DNA from: Photobacterium jeanii
Lineage (GTDB): Bacteria; Pseudomonadota; Gammaproteobacteria; Enterobacterales; Vibrionaceae
Assembly (NCBI RefSeq): GCF_001650345.1
Contig: NZ_LVHF01000033.1
Coordinates: 558,001 to 622,000, forward strand
DNA: 64,000 nucleotides
Direction of reading: 5' to 3'
The notes under the pieces are model-generated. The model had not been told where the DNA came from. It was given only the letters and a program-made list of their open reading frames with translations, and ran no database searches. Each line of letters starts with the position of its first letter. Positions within the stretch are counted from its first letter, which is position 1. The translations under genes and the position numbers were made by a program. Below, in pieces: positions 27,466 through 35,283 of this stretch.

Positions 27466-27550
27466 CCTGACATTTTCCCTTGCCGTCTTGGTGTTCTTAA
27501 TGTCAGGTAAAACTCAAACAGCCGGAAGCATACTAATTTGTTTCTGGCTG
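27466..27550. repeat. Two successive inverted repeats
   Basis: First: CCTGACATT (27466-27474) with AATGTCAGG (27499-27507). Second: CAGCCGGAA (27519-27527) with TTCTGGCTG (27542-27550, one G-T pair). Both have long loops and no strong T-run, so they are weak terminators at best. They could end transcripts arriving from either side or be part of a structured RNA. Confidence 0.5.
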
Positions 27551-27770
27551 AAATTCCCTTCTTAAAGTATTTCTCCTCTGCATTGAACTGTTCAAAAATA
27601 GTGTTTTGCGTATATATTTTTGTATAACGAATATCTGTTATTTAATCTGTTCGAGCGTTATCAGTTATTCTTGAAATTATTATTAGTTGGTAAGTTTTAC
27701 TTTGTTCTGGCTGATATTTGAATCACACAAAATGTAATCGTTTGCTTTTGGCGTTTTTTAACTTAGTACA

Positions 27771-28346
27771 CTATTGATAAATGACGCCACCGACATTGAC
27801 GTTCTCACCGACTTTTTTGATTTTAATACCTCCGAGATAGATATCACCTTGAACCGTGAGGTATTGAGGCAACTCCGTAATGAGCGTGTTATTGAGGTAT
27901 AAATTACCGCCAACATATAAAAATGGTGGTAGCTGCTTAATTCGGGTTCCCATTAAGCTTAAGTCGCCCATTACTCGCATGCCGCCATTAAGGAATTTAA
28001 CTTGAGAGTGAGCGAGGTTGATATAGCCTTTTACGGTTAGGTTGCGTGGAAGCTGCATAACCTGGCTATAAGCGAGGTTAAGGTTGCCACCAACCTTAAT
28101 AATGGATGGTAAACGTCTGATTTGGCTTTTTTCTAAGTTAAGGTGGCCTTTGACAATAAGAGGATCGGGCAGATCCATTGTAATTTGGCTGGGAATTTTG
28201 ACATTGCCATAAGTGTCTTTGTAGTTCAGCAGCTTAACATCATCAACAAAGCTGTTCGCTTGTACGAACATAGGTAGTGATAAAGCCGCTGCCATAGCCC
28301 ATTTAGCAATAGAGTGAACACATTGTGGGAAAGAAATAATTGGCAT
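27771..28346 (-). CDS. Secreted protein with about seven 20-21-residue LRR-like repeats
   Basis: 191 aa. The signal peptide ends near MFVQA-NS. From about residue 58 the chain is a regular repeat of 20-21 residues with the pattern LTVKGYINLAHSQVKFLNGG: a VxGxLxL strand followed by a short xIxxLP turn. This predicts a leucine-rich-repeat or beta-solenoid rod exposed outside the cytoplasm. Similar repeats occur in bacterial LRR proteins with hints of protein binding. No catalytic motif is present. Neighbour to an orphan pseudopilin on the same strand (83 bases upstream), possibly co-transcribed. Function unknown. Confidence 0.7.
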   Translation of the reverse strand: MPIISFPQCVHSIAKWAMAAALSLPMFVQANSFVDDVKLLNYKDTYGNVKIPSQITMDLPDPLIVKGHLNLEKSQIRRLPSIIKVGGNLNLAYSQVMQLPRNLTVKGYINLAHSQVKFLNGGMRVMGDLSLMGTRIKQLPPFLYVGGNLYLNNTLITELPQYLTVQGDIYLGGIKIKKVGENVNVGGVIYQ

Positions 28347-28429
28347 AATACGTAATGTGTTAATGGGGCTAAGGGCATTATGCCAAATTTTAACTATTGA
28401 GTGCTAGGTCAGTCATTCCCAATTTAGGA

Positions 28430-28930
28430 TTAGCAGCCACCATCGACCAACAGATAGGCGAGTTCCCCTGTGTTCCTTTTATTGAGGACTCTCAGGTAAC
28501 ACGCCCCGTTTTCAATGGTATCTTGATCTAGTTCCAGTTCGCCATGATAAGCGTATATGCCTAAGTCGTAGTATTCCTTGGTTGCGGGGATTTCGATATC
28601 GGTAATTTGCAGATCTGCGGTCATGGCTTTGAGCACATTTTCTTTGCTTTGGGTTGGATGTCCGTATTTAAGCTCAATAGAGGTTGAGCTTTGTCCTGTT
28701 TTTACCAAGCTGCCATCGAGATGGACCGCTTCAATTTTTTCTAACCCTTGAATAATGGCTTTGCCATAAACAATGCCATCAGCCCCCTGAAGCGCCCCTT
28801 GAAAACCTTGTAGGGTTGAAATACGTGCATCAGATTGGATGTTTAAAAAGCGTGGCGCAGCAAAAACAGACAAGATACCTAAAATCACGATAACAACAAC
28901 TAGCTCGATAAGTGTAAAACCTTTCTTCAT
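28430..28930 (-). CDS. Type IV pilin-like / pseudopilin (MSHA or GspG-like)
   Basis: 166 aa. A class III signal [20 protein letters not shown], with the G-F cleavage site and Glu5 of the mature form, is followed by the hydrophobic helix and a globular part with two Cys (in GACYL and the C-terminal DGGC) that may form the D-loop disulfide of pilins. It resembles the MSHA-type pilins of vibrios. The frame opens seven codons earlier, but CAGGAGTG before ATG 28930 fixes the start. No pilus assembly gene (ATPase, PilC-like, peptidase) is adjacent, so it must use machinery encoded elsewhere. Confidence 0.85.
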   Translation of the reverse strand: MKKGFTLIELVVVIVILGILSVFAAPRFLNIQSDARISTLQGFQGALQGADGIVYGKAIIQGLEKIEAVHLDGSLVKTGQSSTSIELKYGHPTQSKENVLKAMTADLQITDIEIPATKEYYDLGIYAYHGELELDQDTIENGACYLRVLNKRNTGELAYLLVDGGC

Positions 28931-29062
28931 GTGACACTCCTGGCATATCAAGGGGAGTTATAATCACAATAGGCTCGAGTTATTTGAGATGCAAATAAAA
29001 CCAGTTTTATATTTGATGTTTAACCAATAGTTATGGTCTAGCTCAAATTAAAGAGCGCTATT

Positions 29063-29074
29063 ACGCAAACGTTT
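29063..29074. promoter_or_regulatory. PurR/LacI-family operator-like site
   Basis: ACGCAAACGTTT matches the first 12 of 16 positions of the E. coli PurR consensus (ACGCAAACGTTTGCGT). It lies about 70 bases upstream of the nupC -35 element. A second LacI-type palindrome AAACGCGTTT is at 29104-29113. Repression of nucleoside uptake by PurR or CytR would fit; the factor is inferred. Confidence 0.5.
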
Positions 29075-29140
29075 CACTGAAGTTTTTTGTTTAAAAAGCG
29101 TTCAAACGCGTTTAGAACACGATTCTTTTTGCCGTTAAAG

Positions 29141-29170
29141 TTGTGATTGTGATCCTGATCTCTATATACT
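29141..29170 (+). promoter_or_regulatory. Sigma-70-type promoter of nupC
   Basis: TTGTGA (29141-29146) and TATACT (29165-29170) are separated by 18 bases, giving a predicted transcript start near 29177. TGTGATCCTGATC (29147 onward) has a half match to a CRP site inside the spacer. Confidence 0.55.
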
Positions 29171-29450
29171 CCGCTTCCGGTCAGAACCCTCGAGTTCAGC
29201 CACCTTATTACAAGCTGTCACAATGGAATAGTGAACGACCCACGGAGTTGGACCGGCAACGTATTAGCTTGTTAATCAAGGTGACTTGTATGTTGTTTAG
29301 TTGGACAGACATCTCTTTGTTTTCTGAAGATTTTTCTTCAGAACCTTCCTATTTTGCTTTTTCCCCAAAAGCAGTTGTTCCTCTATTGCAGCAGGCAGTA
29401 ACACCTTCATTTTTCGCAATCCATTTAAAAAGACTTAGCAGGACGAAATA

Positions 29451-30659
29451 ATGCAGTTGTTAATTAGTATCGCCGGTATCTTGGTACTGGTAGCGTGCGC
29501 ATGCGCACTTTCTGAAAACCGCAAAGCAATCAACTGGCGAACAGTTGGCGGGGCAATGTTTTTGCAGGCTGGCTTTGCTGCTTTGGTATTGTATGTACCG
29601 TTAGGGCAAAAGTTATTAGGGGCAATGAGCAGTGGTGTTGCTAGCGTCCTTGGTTTTGCCGATGAAGGGATCAAGTTCTTATTTGGTGATCTCGCTACCA
29701 GTGGTTTTATTTTTGCAATTCGCGTCCTTCCTCTTGTTATTTTCATTAGTGCTTTAATTTCTTTGCTTTACCATCTTGGTGTGATGCAGTGGATCATCAA
29801 AGTGATCGGTGGTGGTATTCAGCGTCTTCTTGGTACTAGCCGTGCTGAATCATTAGTTGCTACTGGTAACATCTTCCTTTCTCAAGGCGAATCGCCTCTT
29901 CTCGTTAAGCCTTTCCTTCCTCAAATGACTCGCTCTGAACTATTCGCTGTAATGACAGGTGGTATGGCATCTGTAGCTGGTAGTGTGCTGGGCGGTTACG
30001 CAGGTCTTGGTGTTGATTTGAAATACCTTATCGCAGCAAGCTTTATGGCGGCACCGGGTAGTCTTCTAATGGCGAAAATCTTGGTACCAGAGCAGAGCGT
30101 TGCGGTTGAGCAAACTGAAATCGAGATGGCGAAAAGCGACCACAGCAACATGATTGATGCATTGGCTGCAGGTGCTATGAACGGTATGAAAGTGGCGGTT
30201 GCTATTGGTACTATGCTGATTGCTTTCGTGAGTGTGATTGCAATGGCCAATGCTGGTCTAGAAATGGTTGGCGGTTGGGCTGGCTTTGAAGGTCTAACGC
30301 TACAAAGTATTCTGGGTTATGTTTTCTCACCACTTGCATTCATTATTGGTGTACCAGCAACGGAAATGCTTCAAGCCGGTGCATTCATTGGTCAGAAGAT
30401 GATCCTGAATGAGTTCGTTGCATTCCTTGATTTCGTAAGCGTAAAAGAGACGTTGTCTGCACAAAGCCAAGTGATCATCACTTTTGCACTGTGTGGTTTC
30501 GCTAACATTGGTTCGATTGCTATTCAAATTGGCTCAATCGGTGTGATGGCACCAGAGCGTCGCAGTGATGTTGCAAGCTTAGGCTTTAAAGCTGTACTAG
30601 CTGCAACACTAGCAAACCTTATGAGTGCAGCTCTAGCAGGTATTTTCGTTACGCTATAA
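29451..30659 (+). CDS. nupC: Nucleoside transporter, concentrative type (NupC family)
   Basis: 402 aa inner-membrane nucleoside:cation symporter of the CNT family. The N-terminal helices are followed by the gate/core region with VLPLVIFISALISLLYHLGVM, GNIFLSQGESPLLVKPFLPQMTRSELFAVMTGGMASVAGSVLGGYAGLGV (the QGESP-type and MTGG substrate-binding motifs) and the C-terminal transport half with ATEMLQAGAFIGQKMILNEFVAF and ALCGFANIGSIAIQIG. It would import pyrimidine and/or purine nucleosides for salvage. AGGA five to ten bases before the ATG sets the start. Single gene with its own promoter and terminator. Confidence 0.95.
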   Translation: MQLLISIAGILVLVACACALSENRKAINWRTVGGAMFLQAGFAALVLYVPLGQKLLGAMSSGVASVLGFADEGIKFLFGDLATSGFIFAIRVLPLVIFISALISLLYHLGVMQWIIKVIGGGIQRLLGTSRAESLVATGNIFLSQGESPLLVKPFLPQMTRSELFAVMTGGMASVAGSVLGGYAGLGVDLKYLIAASFMAAPGSLLMAKILVPEQSVAVEQTEIEMAKSDHSNMIDALAAGAMNGMKVAVAIGTMLIAFVSVIAMANAGLEMVGGWAGFEGLTLQSILGYVFSPLAFIIGVPATEMLQAGAFIGQKMILNEFVAFLDFVSVKETLSAQSQVIITFALCGFANIGSIAIQIGSIGVMAPERRSDVASLGFKAVLAATLANLMSAALAGIFVTL

Positions 30660-30686
30660 TGAAAACCTACGCTGAGTAGAAAAGAG

Positions 30687-30715
30687 AAAGCCGCAGCAAT
30701 TAGCTGCGGCTTTTT
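30687..30715 (+). terminator. Terminator of nupC
   Basis: The stem AAAGCCGCAGC / GCTGCGGCTTT (30687-30697 with 30703-30713) is followed by T. It lies between nupC and the convergent hydrolase gene. Confidence 0.9.
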
Positions 30716-30733
30716 ACGTATATAGTGGAGGGC

Positions 30734-32101
30734 TTACTCGACCCGCACAAACCGAGAGAGATAGCGCCCATCACGCGAGAAAAACACAATTTCTCGGGTT
30801 GTGTTGTTTGCATGGCGATTTACTCGGATTTTGTTGTCTATCCCTTCGGCATACAGGCTATGGCTGTTTTTCACAACCAAAGGAATATTGGCTTGATTAA
30901 CCTTCGCGGTTAACGCTCCCTCCTCATAGACAATTTGTAGTGGCACGCCGAGGTTATCTTGATAATTGCCGACCAGATCTTTGTTGACCTGCCAGGTTAC
31001 GGTGTCACTCTTTGGTGCGGAAACTTTGTTGATAGCACTCTCGCCGTTAGTTAATCGCAATAGATCTGTGGTGAGAAGCGACAAGTTCGTATTCTGATAA
31101 TTGCTGAGTGCAATGATGCTGCGCTCTTGCTGAGGTTGGTAAGTCAGCAAAGCCTTAAAGCCATCAATGTTACCTTCCATACTATAAAGCGGTGCACCGT
31201 TATAGTCGCTTTTAATCATCCCCAGCTGGTGGCGGTACATGGTTTCTAGTGATGATTGGGATACCACATTGCCGCTGTGAAGGGCTCGGTTCCATTGCAG
31301 TAAATCATGCGATGTCGTAATTAAGCCACCTGCCGCCCATGCACACTCTGTTGGCGTGATGTGGGCATTTATAAGCCCAGAGATTTCATAAGATTTCGCG
31401 AGCTGGAAAGAAAGCGTGAGCTTCATGCTACTGTCTTTCATGTCCAAAGGGCGAAGAAACTCTTGATCGATAAAGGTGTTGTAATCGATACCTGAGACCT
31501 GCTCAATGATGCTACCTAGCAAGAGGTAATTAGCATGGCTGAAATTGTAGCGAAGTGCAGGCGGATAAGTATGGCTTGTTTTAGTGATGGTGCGGATCAT
31601 CGCTTGGCTACGGCACTGCTTAGGGCTATCACGCCACGCCGTATCACGTTGCAGACCAGCGGTATGATCGAGCAAGTTTAAGACGGTGATTTTATCGCCT
31701 TTAGCCAAATTCGGAAAATAACGATCAACCGTGGTGGTTAAACTGAGTTTTCCTTGCTCTGCTAAACGTAAAATTGCAGCGGCAGTAAATTGCTTAGTGA
31801 TTGAACCAACTTTGAATAGATTACCGTTATTAATCGCCCGATTGCTCTGAACATCAGCCAGCCCTAACGATTGTTCGAAAAGGATAGTGTTGTTGTCGGC
31901 GATTAAGACATTACCACTAAACTGCCCATGCTGGTTTTGGTGTTTGAGGTAATTGGCAACACTTTCTTTTAACGAAGGTACTGGAGTGGTAGCGCTTATT
32001 TCGACGCTAGGTGTAGAAGCATCGTTAGCAAAGGCGGCTGTAGGCATGGTAATAGCTTGTGCGACTAGGCAAGCAGCAAAGGAGTATAAAGGTAAGCGCA
32101 T
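30734..32101 (-). CDS. Serine hydrolase, class C beta-lactamase-like, altered YxN motif
   Basis: 455 aa. A signal peptide (about residues 1-26) is followed by a beta-lactamase-like (AmpC/EstB/DD-peptidase) domain: the nucleophile motif SITK in VGSITKQFTAAA (near residue 100) and LLDHTAGLQ. The expected second motif Y-S-N reads F-S-H (YNFSHANYLLLGSIIEQVSG). The Tyr that normally acts as base is thus Phe, though a Tyr lies two residues earlier and four later. A C-terminal roughly 110-residue lipocalin-like extension ends in the R-V-E tail. Periplasmic esterase or peptidase activity is possible but uncertain. AGAGGA before ATG 32101 sets the start; the frame opens nine codons earlier. Confidence 0.82.
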   Translation of the reverse strand: MRLPLYSFAACLVAQAITMPTAAFANDASTPSVEISATTPVPSLKESVANYLKHQNQHGQFSGNVLIADNNTILFEQSLGLADVQSNRAINNGNLFKVGSITKQFTAAAILRLAEQGKLSLTTTVDRYFPNLAKGDKITVLNLLDHTAGLQRDTAWRDSPKQCRSQAMIRTITKTSHTYPPALRYNFSHANYLLLGSIIEQVSGIDYNTFIDQEFLRPLDMKDSSMKLTLSFQLAKSYEISGLINAHITPTECAWAAGGLITTSHDLLQWNRALHSGNVVSQSSLETMYRHQLGMIKSDYNGAPLYSMEGNIDGFKALLTYQPQQERSIIALSNYQNTNLSLLTTDLLRLTNGESAINKVSAPKSDTVTWQVNKDLVGNYQDNLGVPLQIVYEEGALTAKVNQANIPLVVKNSHSLYAEGIDNKIRVNRHANNTTREIVFFSRDGRYLSRFVRVE

Positions 32102-32330
32102 GGTGTCCTCTAGTTTAACGTAGCACACACAAATATAGCACTTACCATAACAGTAAGTGGCGCTAAGCCATTGTTGTTATAGGGCAAAGCTGAGCTTTGC
32201 GACAGAACTGTTAGCCCCGCCAAATGTGAGAAAGCACAGTTACAGAGGAGTGATAACTTATTCGCAAAAATGTCGTTAGGAGGATGTTTATGGCTTACAA
32301 GCAGCTGGTGTATTTTTGCCTGTTAGATAA

Positions 32331-32365
32331 AAACTCCCTTTGAACATTGCGTTCAAAGGGAGTTT
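32331..32365 (-). terminator. Terminator of rbgA gene
   Basis: Perfect 15-base arms AAACTCCCTTTGAAC / GTTCAAAGGGAGTTT (32331-32345 with 32351-32365) with U-rich continuation on the minus strand, 38 bases past the GTPase stop. Confidence 0.9.
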
Positions 32366-32402
32366 GTCAAAATGCTTAGATAAGCAGCTGTTGCTTATAG
32401 AA

Positions 32403-33353
32403 TTAGCGCTTGTTACGAAGGTAGCGCTTACGACGCTCTTCTTTTTTCTTCGCTTTTTCTTCTGCTTTACGCTCGTTATCTTCTGCAACTTTGATCAGCT
32501 CTTCAGTGATCATCTCAGGGCGTTCCATTGTGATGTGACCCAAAGTACCGTTGCGAAGTTCGTTGATCAGAATTTCTGATGCTTTGTGTAGATCAACACG
32601 ACCACCAGATTTCAGACAGCCACGTTTGCGACCAATGGCTTCCATTAGCTCAATTTCAGACTCAGGAAGATCATCATCAAGATCGTAGCGGGCTTTAATT
32701 AGATCAGGGTAGGCTTGCATCAGGTATTCGATAGTGAAGAAAGCGACATCGATGTAATCCATCGCGGTATCTTTTACAGCACCTGTCGCTGCTAGGCGGA
32801 AACCACTGTGTGGGTTTTCAACTTTTGGCCACAAGATCCCTGGAGTGTCAGACAATACGATACCGTTTTGCAGGTTGATTCGTTGCTGCTGACGCGTTAC
32901 CGCTGGCTGGTTACCTGTTACAGCAACAGTACGACCCGCTAAGGTGTTGATGATAGTCGATTTACCAACATTCGGAATCCCCATGATCATGGTACGAATG
33001 TTCTTACCCATTTCTTCACGGTGCGGAGCAAGTTTGCGGCAAAGCTCGGTGATCTTTTGAACCTCAGAGATTTGCTCTGTGGTGATAGCAATTGCTTTTA
33101 CGCCTTGATCTTGCTCTAAGTGCTCAATCCAGCGTTCAGTCATTTCAGGATCGGCAAGGTCGCGTTTGTTAAGCACTTTAACAACAGGCTTGTCGTTCTT
33201 CTGGCGGAAAGTTTTGATCAGTGGGTTTTCACTACTGAAAGGAATACGGGCATCAAGTACTTCGATGATCACATCGATCTTCGGTAAAACTTCTTCGATT
33301 TCCTTACGCGCCTTGTGCATATGGCCTGGAAACCACTGAATCGTATTAGACAT
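32403..33353 (-). CDS. rbgA: Circularly permuted ribosome-biogenesis GTPase RbgA/YlqF
   Basis: 316 aa. The N-terminus IQWFPGHMHKARKEI is the family signature. GTPase motifs are in the permuted order G4 (LNKRDLAD), G1 (GIPNVGKST), G3 (DTPG). The C-terminal ANTAR-like helical part recognises rRNA. The Lys/Glu/Arg-rich tail (about 40 residues) is longer than in B. subtilis YlqF and is typical of vibrio homologues. It assists maturation of the large ribosomal subunit in the cytoplasm. The frame has an upstream TTG (33410), but the conserved N-terminus starts at ATG 33353. No strong Shine-Dalgarno is visible. Monocistronic. Confidence 0.92.
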   Translation of the reverse strand: MSNTIQWFPGHMHKARKEIEEVLPKIDVIIEVLDARIPFSSENPLIKTFRQKNDKPVVKVLNKRDLADPEMTERWIEHLEQDQGVKAIAITTEQISEVQKITELCRKLAPHREEMGKNIRTMIMGIPNVGKSTIINTLAGRTVAVTGNQPAVTRQQQRINLQNGIVLSDTPGILWPKVENPHSGFRLAATGAVKDTAMDYIDVAFFTIEYLMQAYPDLIKARYDLDDDLPESEIELMEAIGRKRGCLKSGGRVDLHKASEILINELRNGTLGHITMERPEMITEELIKVAEDNERKAEEKAKKKEERRKRYLRNKR

Positions 33354-33872
33354 GGGACTGGTAACTCTATTGGTCGCTGTGACATGAATTTGGGAGGAGA
33401 ATGAACTCAACTCACATCATGGCACATATAATCATTAATTTACGAAGTTTAACTCAGCCAGCGGCAGACATAAAATCTTTGTTGACCTTATGGAATGACT
33501 TTTACGAGTTACTGAACTGTGTTGATGTGTTTGAGTAAATTATAAAGTGAAAAGTATGACATTTAGGCATGGGAACTAGAAAACAGATTAATTTTTTATC
33601 AATAAAACAGAGTGCTGGTTTTGTTCAGTTTGCGTGGTAATGGATGAGGCTGTTTGTTCTTTGTGACCTTGGTTATGTGTTTCGATGAACGCTTTTTCGT
33701 AATGTGTCTTAAATACACTATATGGTTGTCTAATAGGTCGTAAAAAAGAATTAAAAATGGCGTTTTAAACAGATTGCATCCCTTCATTATTGCATTACAC
33801 TATCGTAAAAAAGTATGAAGCGCTGTCGTTTTATACTGTGCGACGTGTAAAAAAGATAATAAGAGATAGTAA
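33354..33872. other. Intergenic region between divergent rbgA and PAS-PAS chemoreceptor genes
   Basis: No gene, repeat or strong palindrome was recognised. It should hold both promoters. A possible start signal for the chemoreceptor is AAGAGATAG just before its ATG. Confidence 0.5.
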
Positions 33873-35171
33873 ATGTTTAACCGACAATTGAAGAGACAGT
33901 TTGCCGAAGCGCAAGCGGAGCTTGAGCAGTTAAGAGCTACGCTTGACTCCATTCATTCTTGCATGGCAACGATAGAGTTTGACCTAGAAGGGCATGTTAT
34001 TGATGTTAATCAGCCTTTCCTAAACATCATGGGTTATCAGACGGATGAAGTGTTAGGAAAGCATCACTCAACCATGTGCTTTAGTGATCATGTCAATAGT
34101 GCTGAATATCGTCAGTTTTGGCAAACGCTAAAAATGGGTCAGTGTGTAAAGGGGACCTTTGAGCGTAAGAGTAAGCTGGGTGATTTGGTTTGGCTTGAAG
34201 CAACCTATTTCCCTATTAAACAAAACGGCTCAGTTATTAAGGTGATGAAGATTGCAACGGATGTGACGCAGTCAAAGAATGCCTCGATTGCGCAAGAAAG
34301 TGTTTTGTCTGCGCTGAACCGTTCTCAAGCAACTATCGAATTTGAACCTACTGGTACCATTTTAACTGCGAACCAAAACTTTTTAGATACAGTAGGTTAT
34401 TCACTAGAGCAGATCAAAGGTCAGCATCACCGCATGTTCTGTCATGATGACTTTTATGCTGAAAACCCAACGTTTTGGCAAGACTTAGCAAAAGGTCAAT
34501 TTAACTCGGGGCAGTTTTTACGTAAGAACAGCTATGGCGAAAATGTTTGGTTAGAAGCGACTTACAATCCGATTATTGATGCGTCGGGTAAAGTGGTTAA
34601 AGTGATCAAGTTTGCTTCAAATATCACCGCGCAAATTAATAAAAGCGAAGCTGTCGCGCAAGCCGCTGATGTTGCTTACAGCACTTCGGTAGAAACCGCA
34701 CAGATAGCAAAACAAGGCTCTGAGTTACTGAATGATTCGGTGCAGGTTTCAGCAAAAATTTCTGAGCAAGTTGAAAGTACTTCGGAGCAAATTCAATTGC
34801 TCAATACCAAGTCTCAGAATATTGAAGCGATTGTTTCAACGATCAAAGAGATTGCCGACCAAACCAACTTGCTTGCGCTGAATGCGGCAATTGAAGCGGC
34901 TCGTGCTGGTGAGCAAGGGCGCGGTTTTGCTGTGGTTGCCGATGAAGTGCGTCAGCTTGCTTCACGTACCAGCCAGTCAACCAATGAGATTGCTGCCGTT
35001 GTTGCTGAAAACCGTAACTTAACCGATCGCGTAACAAGCAGTATGCGTGAAGTGGCGACAATTAGTAGTGAAGGCATGAACAAGATTGCCGAAGTCTCAA
35101 CTGTGATGGATGAAATCCACACTGGGGCAGAGAATGTTTCGCAGACGGTGATGAGTTTGTCGGAAAGCTAA
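33873..35171 (+). CDS. Soluble chemoreceptor with two PAS domains (BdlA/Aer2-like)
   Basis: 432 aa with no membrane segment. A short N-terminal coiled coil is followed by PAS domain 1 (about 27-135, with [25 protein letters not shown]) and PAS domain 2 (about 150-258, with [25 protein letters not shown]); both contain WLEATY near their ends. A compact MCP signalling domain ends the protein, its tip ([22 protein letters not shown]) near residue 330. The layout equals BdlA of Pseudomonas, which controls biofilm dispersion, and energy-taxis sensors that bind haem or FAD. Ligand unproven. The C-terminus is short and has no CheR tether. Own terminator. Confidence 0.92.
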   Translation: MFNRQLKRQFAEAQAELEQLRATLDSIHSCMATIEFDLEGHVIDVNQPFLNIMGYQTDEVLGKHHSTMCFSDHVNSAEYRQFWQTLKMGQCVKGTFERKSKLGDLVWLEATYFPIKQNGSVIKVMKIATDVTQSKNASIAQESVLSALNRSQATIEFEPTGTILTANQNFLDTVGYSLEQIKGQHHRMFCHDDFYAENPTFWQDLAKGQFNSGQFLRKNSYGENVWLEATYNPIIDASGKVVKVIKFASNITAQINKSEAVAQAADVAYSTSVETAQIAKQGSELLNDSVQVSAKISEQVESTSEQIQLLNTKSQNIEAIVSTIKEIADQTNLLALNAAIEAARAGEQGRGFAVVADEVRQLASRTSQSTNEIAAVVAENRNLTDRVTSSMREVATISSEGMNKIAEVSTVMDEIHTGAENVSQTVMSLSES

Positions 35172-35222
35172 GTCTAGGTCTGGCTTAGGCTAGTTAATAC
35201 TTTAGTTTTCAGCAAAATACAC

Positions 35223-35258
35223 AAACAAGCCAGAGTTTAACTCTGGCTTGTTTCATTT
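35223..35258. terminator. Bidirectional terminator
   Basis: The stem AAACAAGCCAGAG / CTCTGGCTTGTTT (35223-35235 with 35241-35253) is followed by T-rich sequence, between the chemoreceptor gene and convergent dcuC. Confidence 0.9.
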
Positions 35259-35283
35259 TAGGTTGTCTTTGGATCTTTATAGC

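Larger units (their letters stand above)
26635..27770. other. 1.1-kb non-coding tract with structured elements
   Basis: No ordinary gene fits in either direction. It contains the 17-bp direct repeats, the 26965-26993 hairpin, and a hairpin (27320-27356) made of two stacked stems, TGAGTA/TACTCA and GGTAT/ATACC. It also holds a 24-codon ORF with a good ribosome-binding site and two further inverted repeats at 27466-27507 and 27519-27550. The clustering suggests a transcribed regulatory RNA or leader rather than a passive spacer. Confidence 0.45.
28931..29450. other. nupC: Regulatory region and long leader of nupC
   Basis: It holds LacI/PurR-like operators, a sigma-70-type promoter and a leader of about 275 bases containing a nine-pair hairpin TTCTGAAGA / TCTTCAGAA (29322-29330 with 29335-29343). 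A 102-codon frame from GTG 29143 overlaps the promoter and has no recognisable product; I treat it as chance. Confidence 0.55.

Noticed and set aside
29143..29451. 102-codon frame ahead of nupC starting with GTG
   Set aside because: It begins inside the -35 to -10 spacer of the likely nupC promoter and its product matches nothing I know; kept only as a possible leader frame.
33354..33410. TTG-initiated N-terminal extension of RbgA
   Set aside because: The conserved family N-terminus IQWFPGHM begins three codons after ATG 33353; the extension has no family counterpart.
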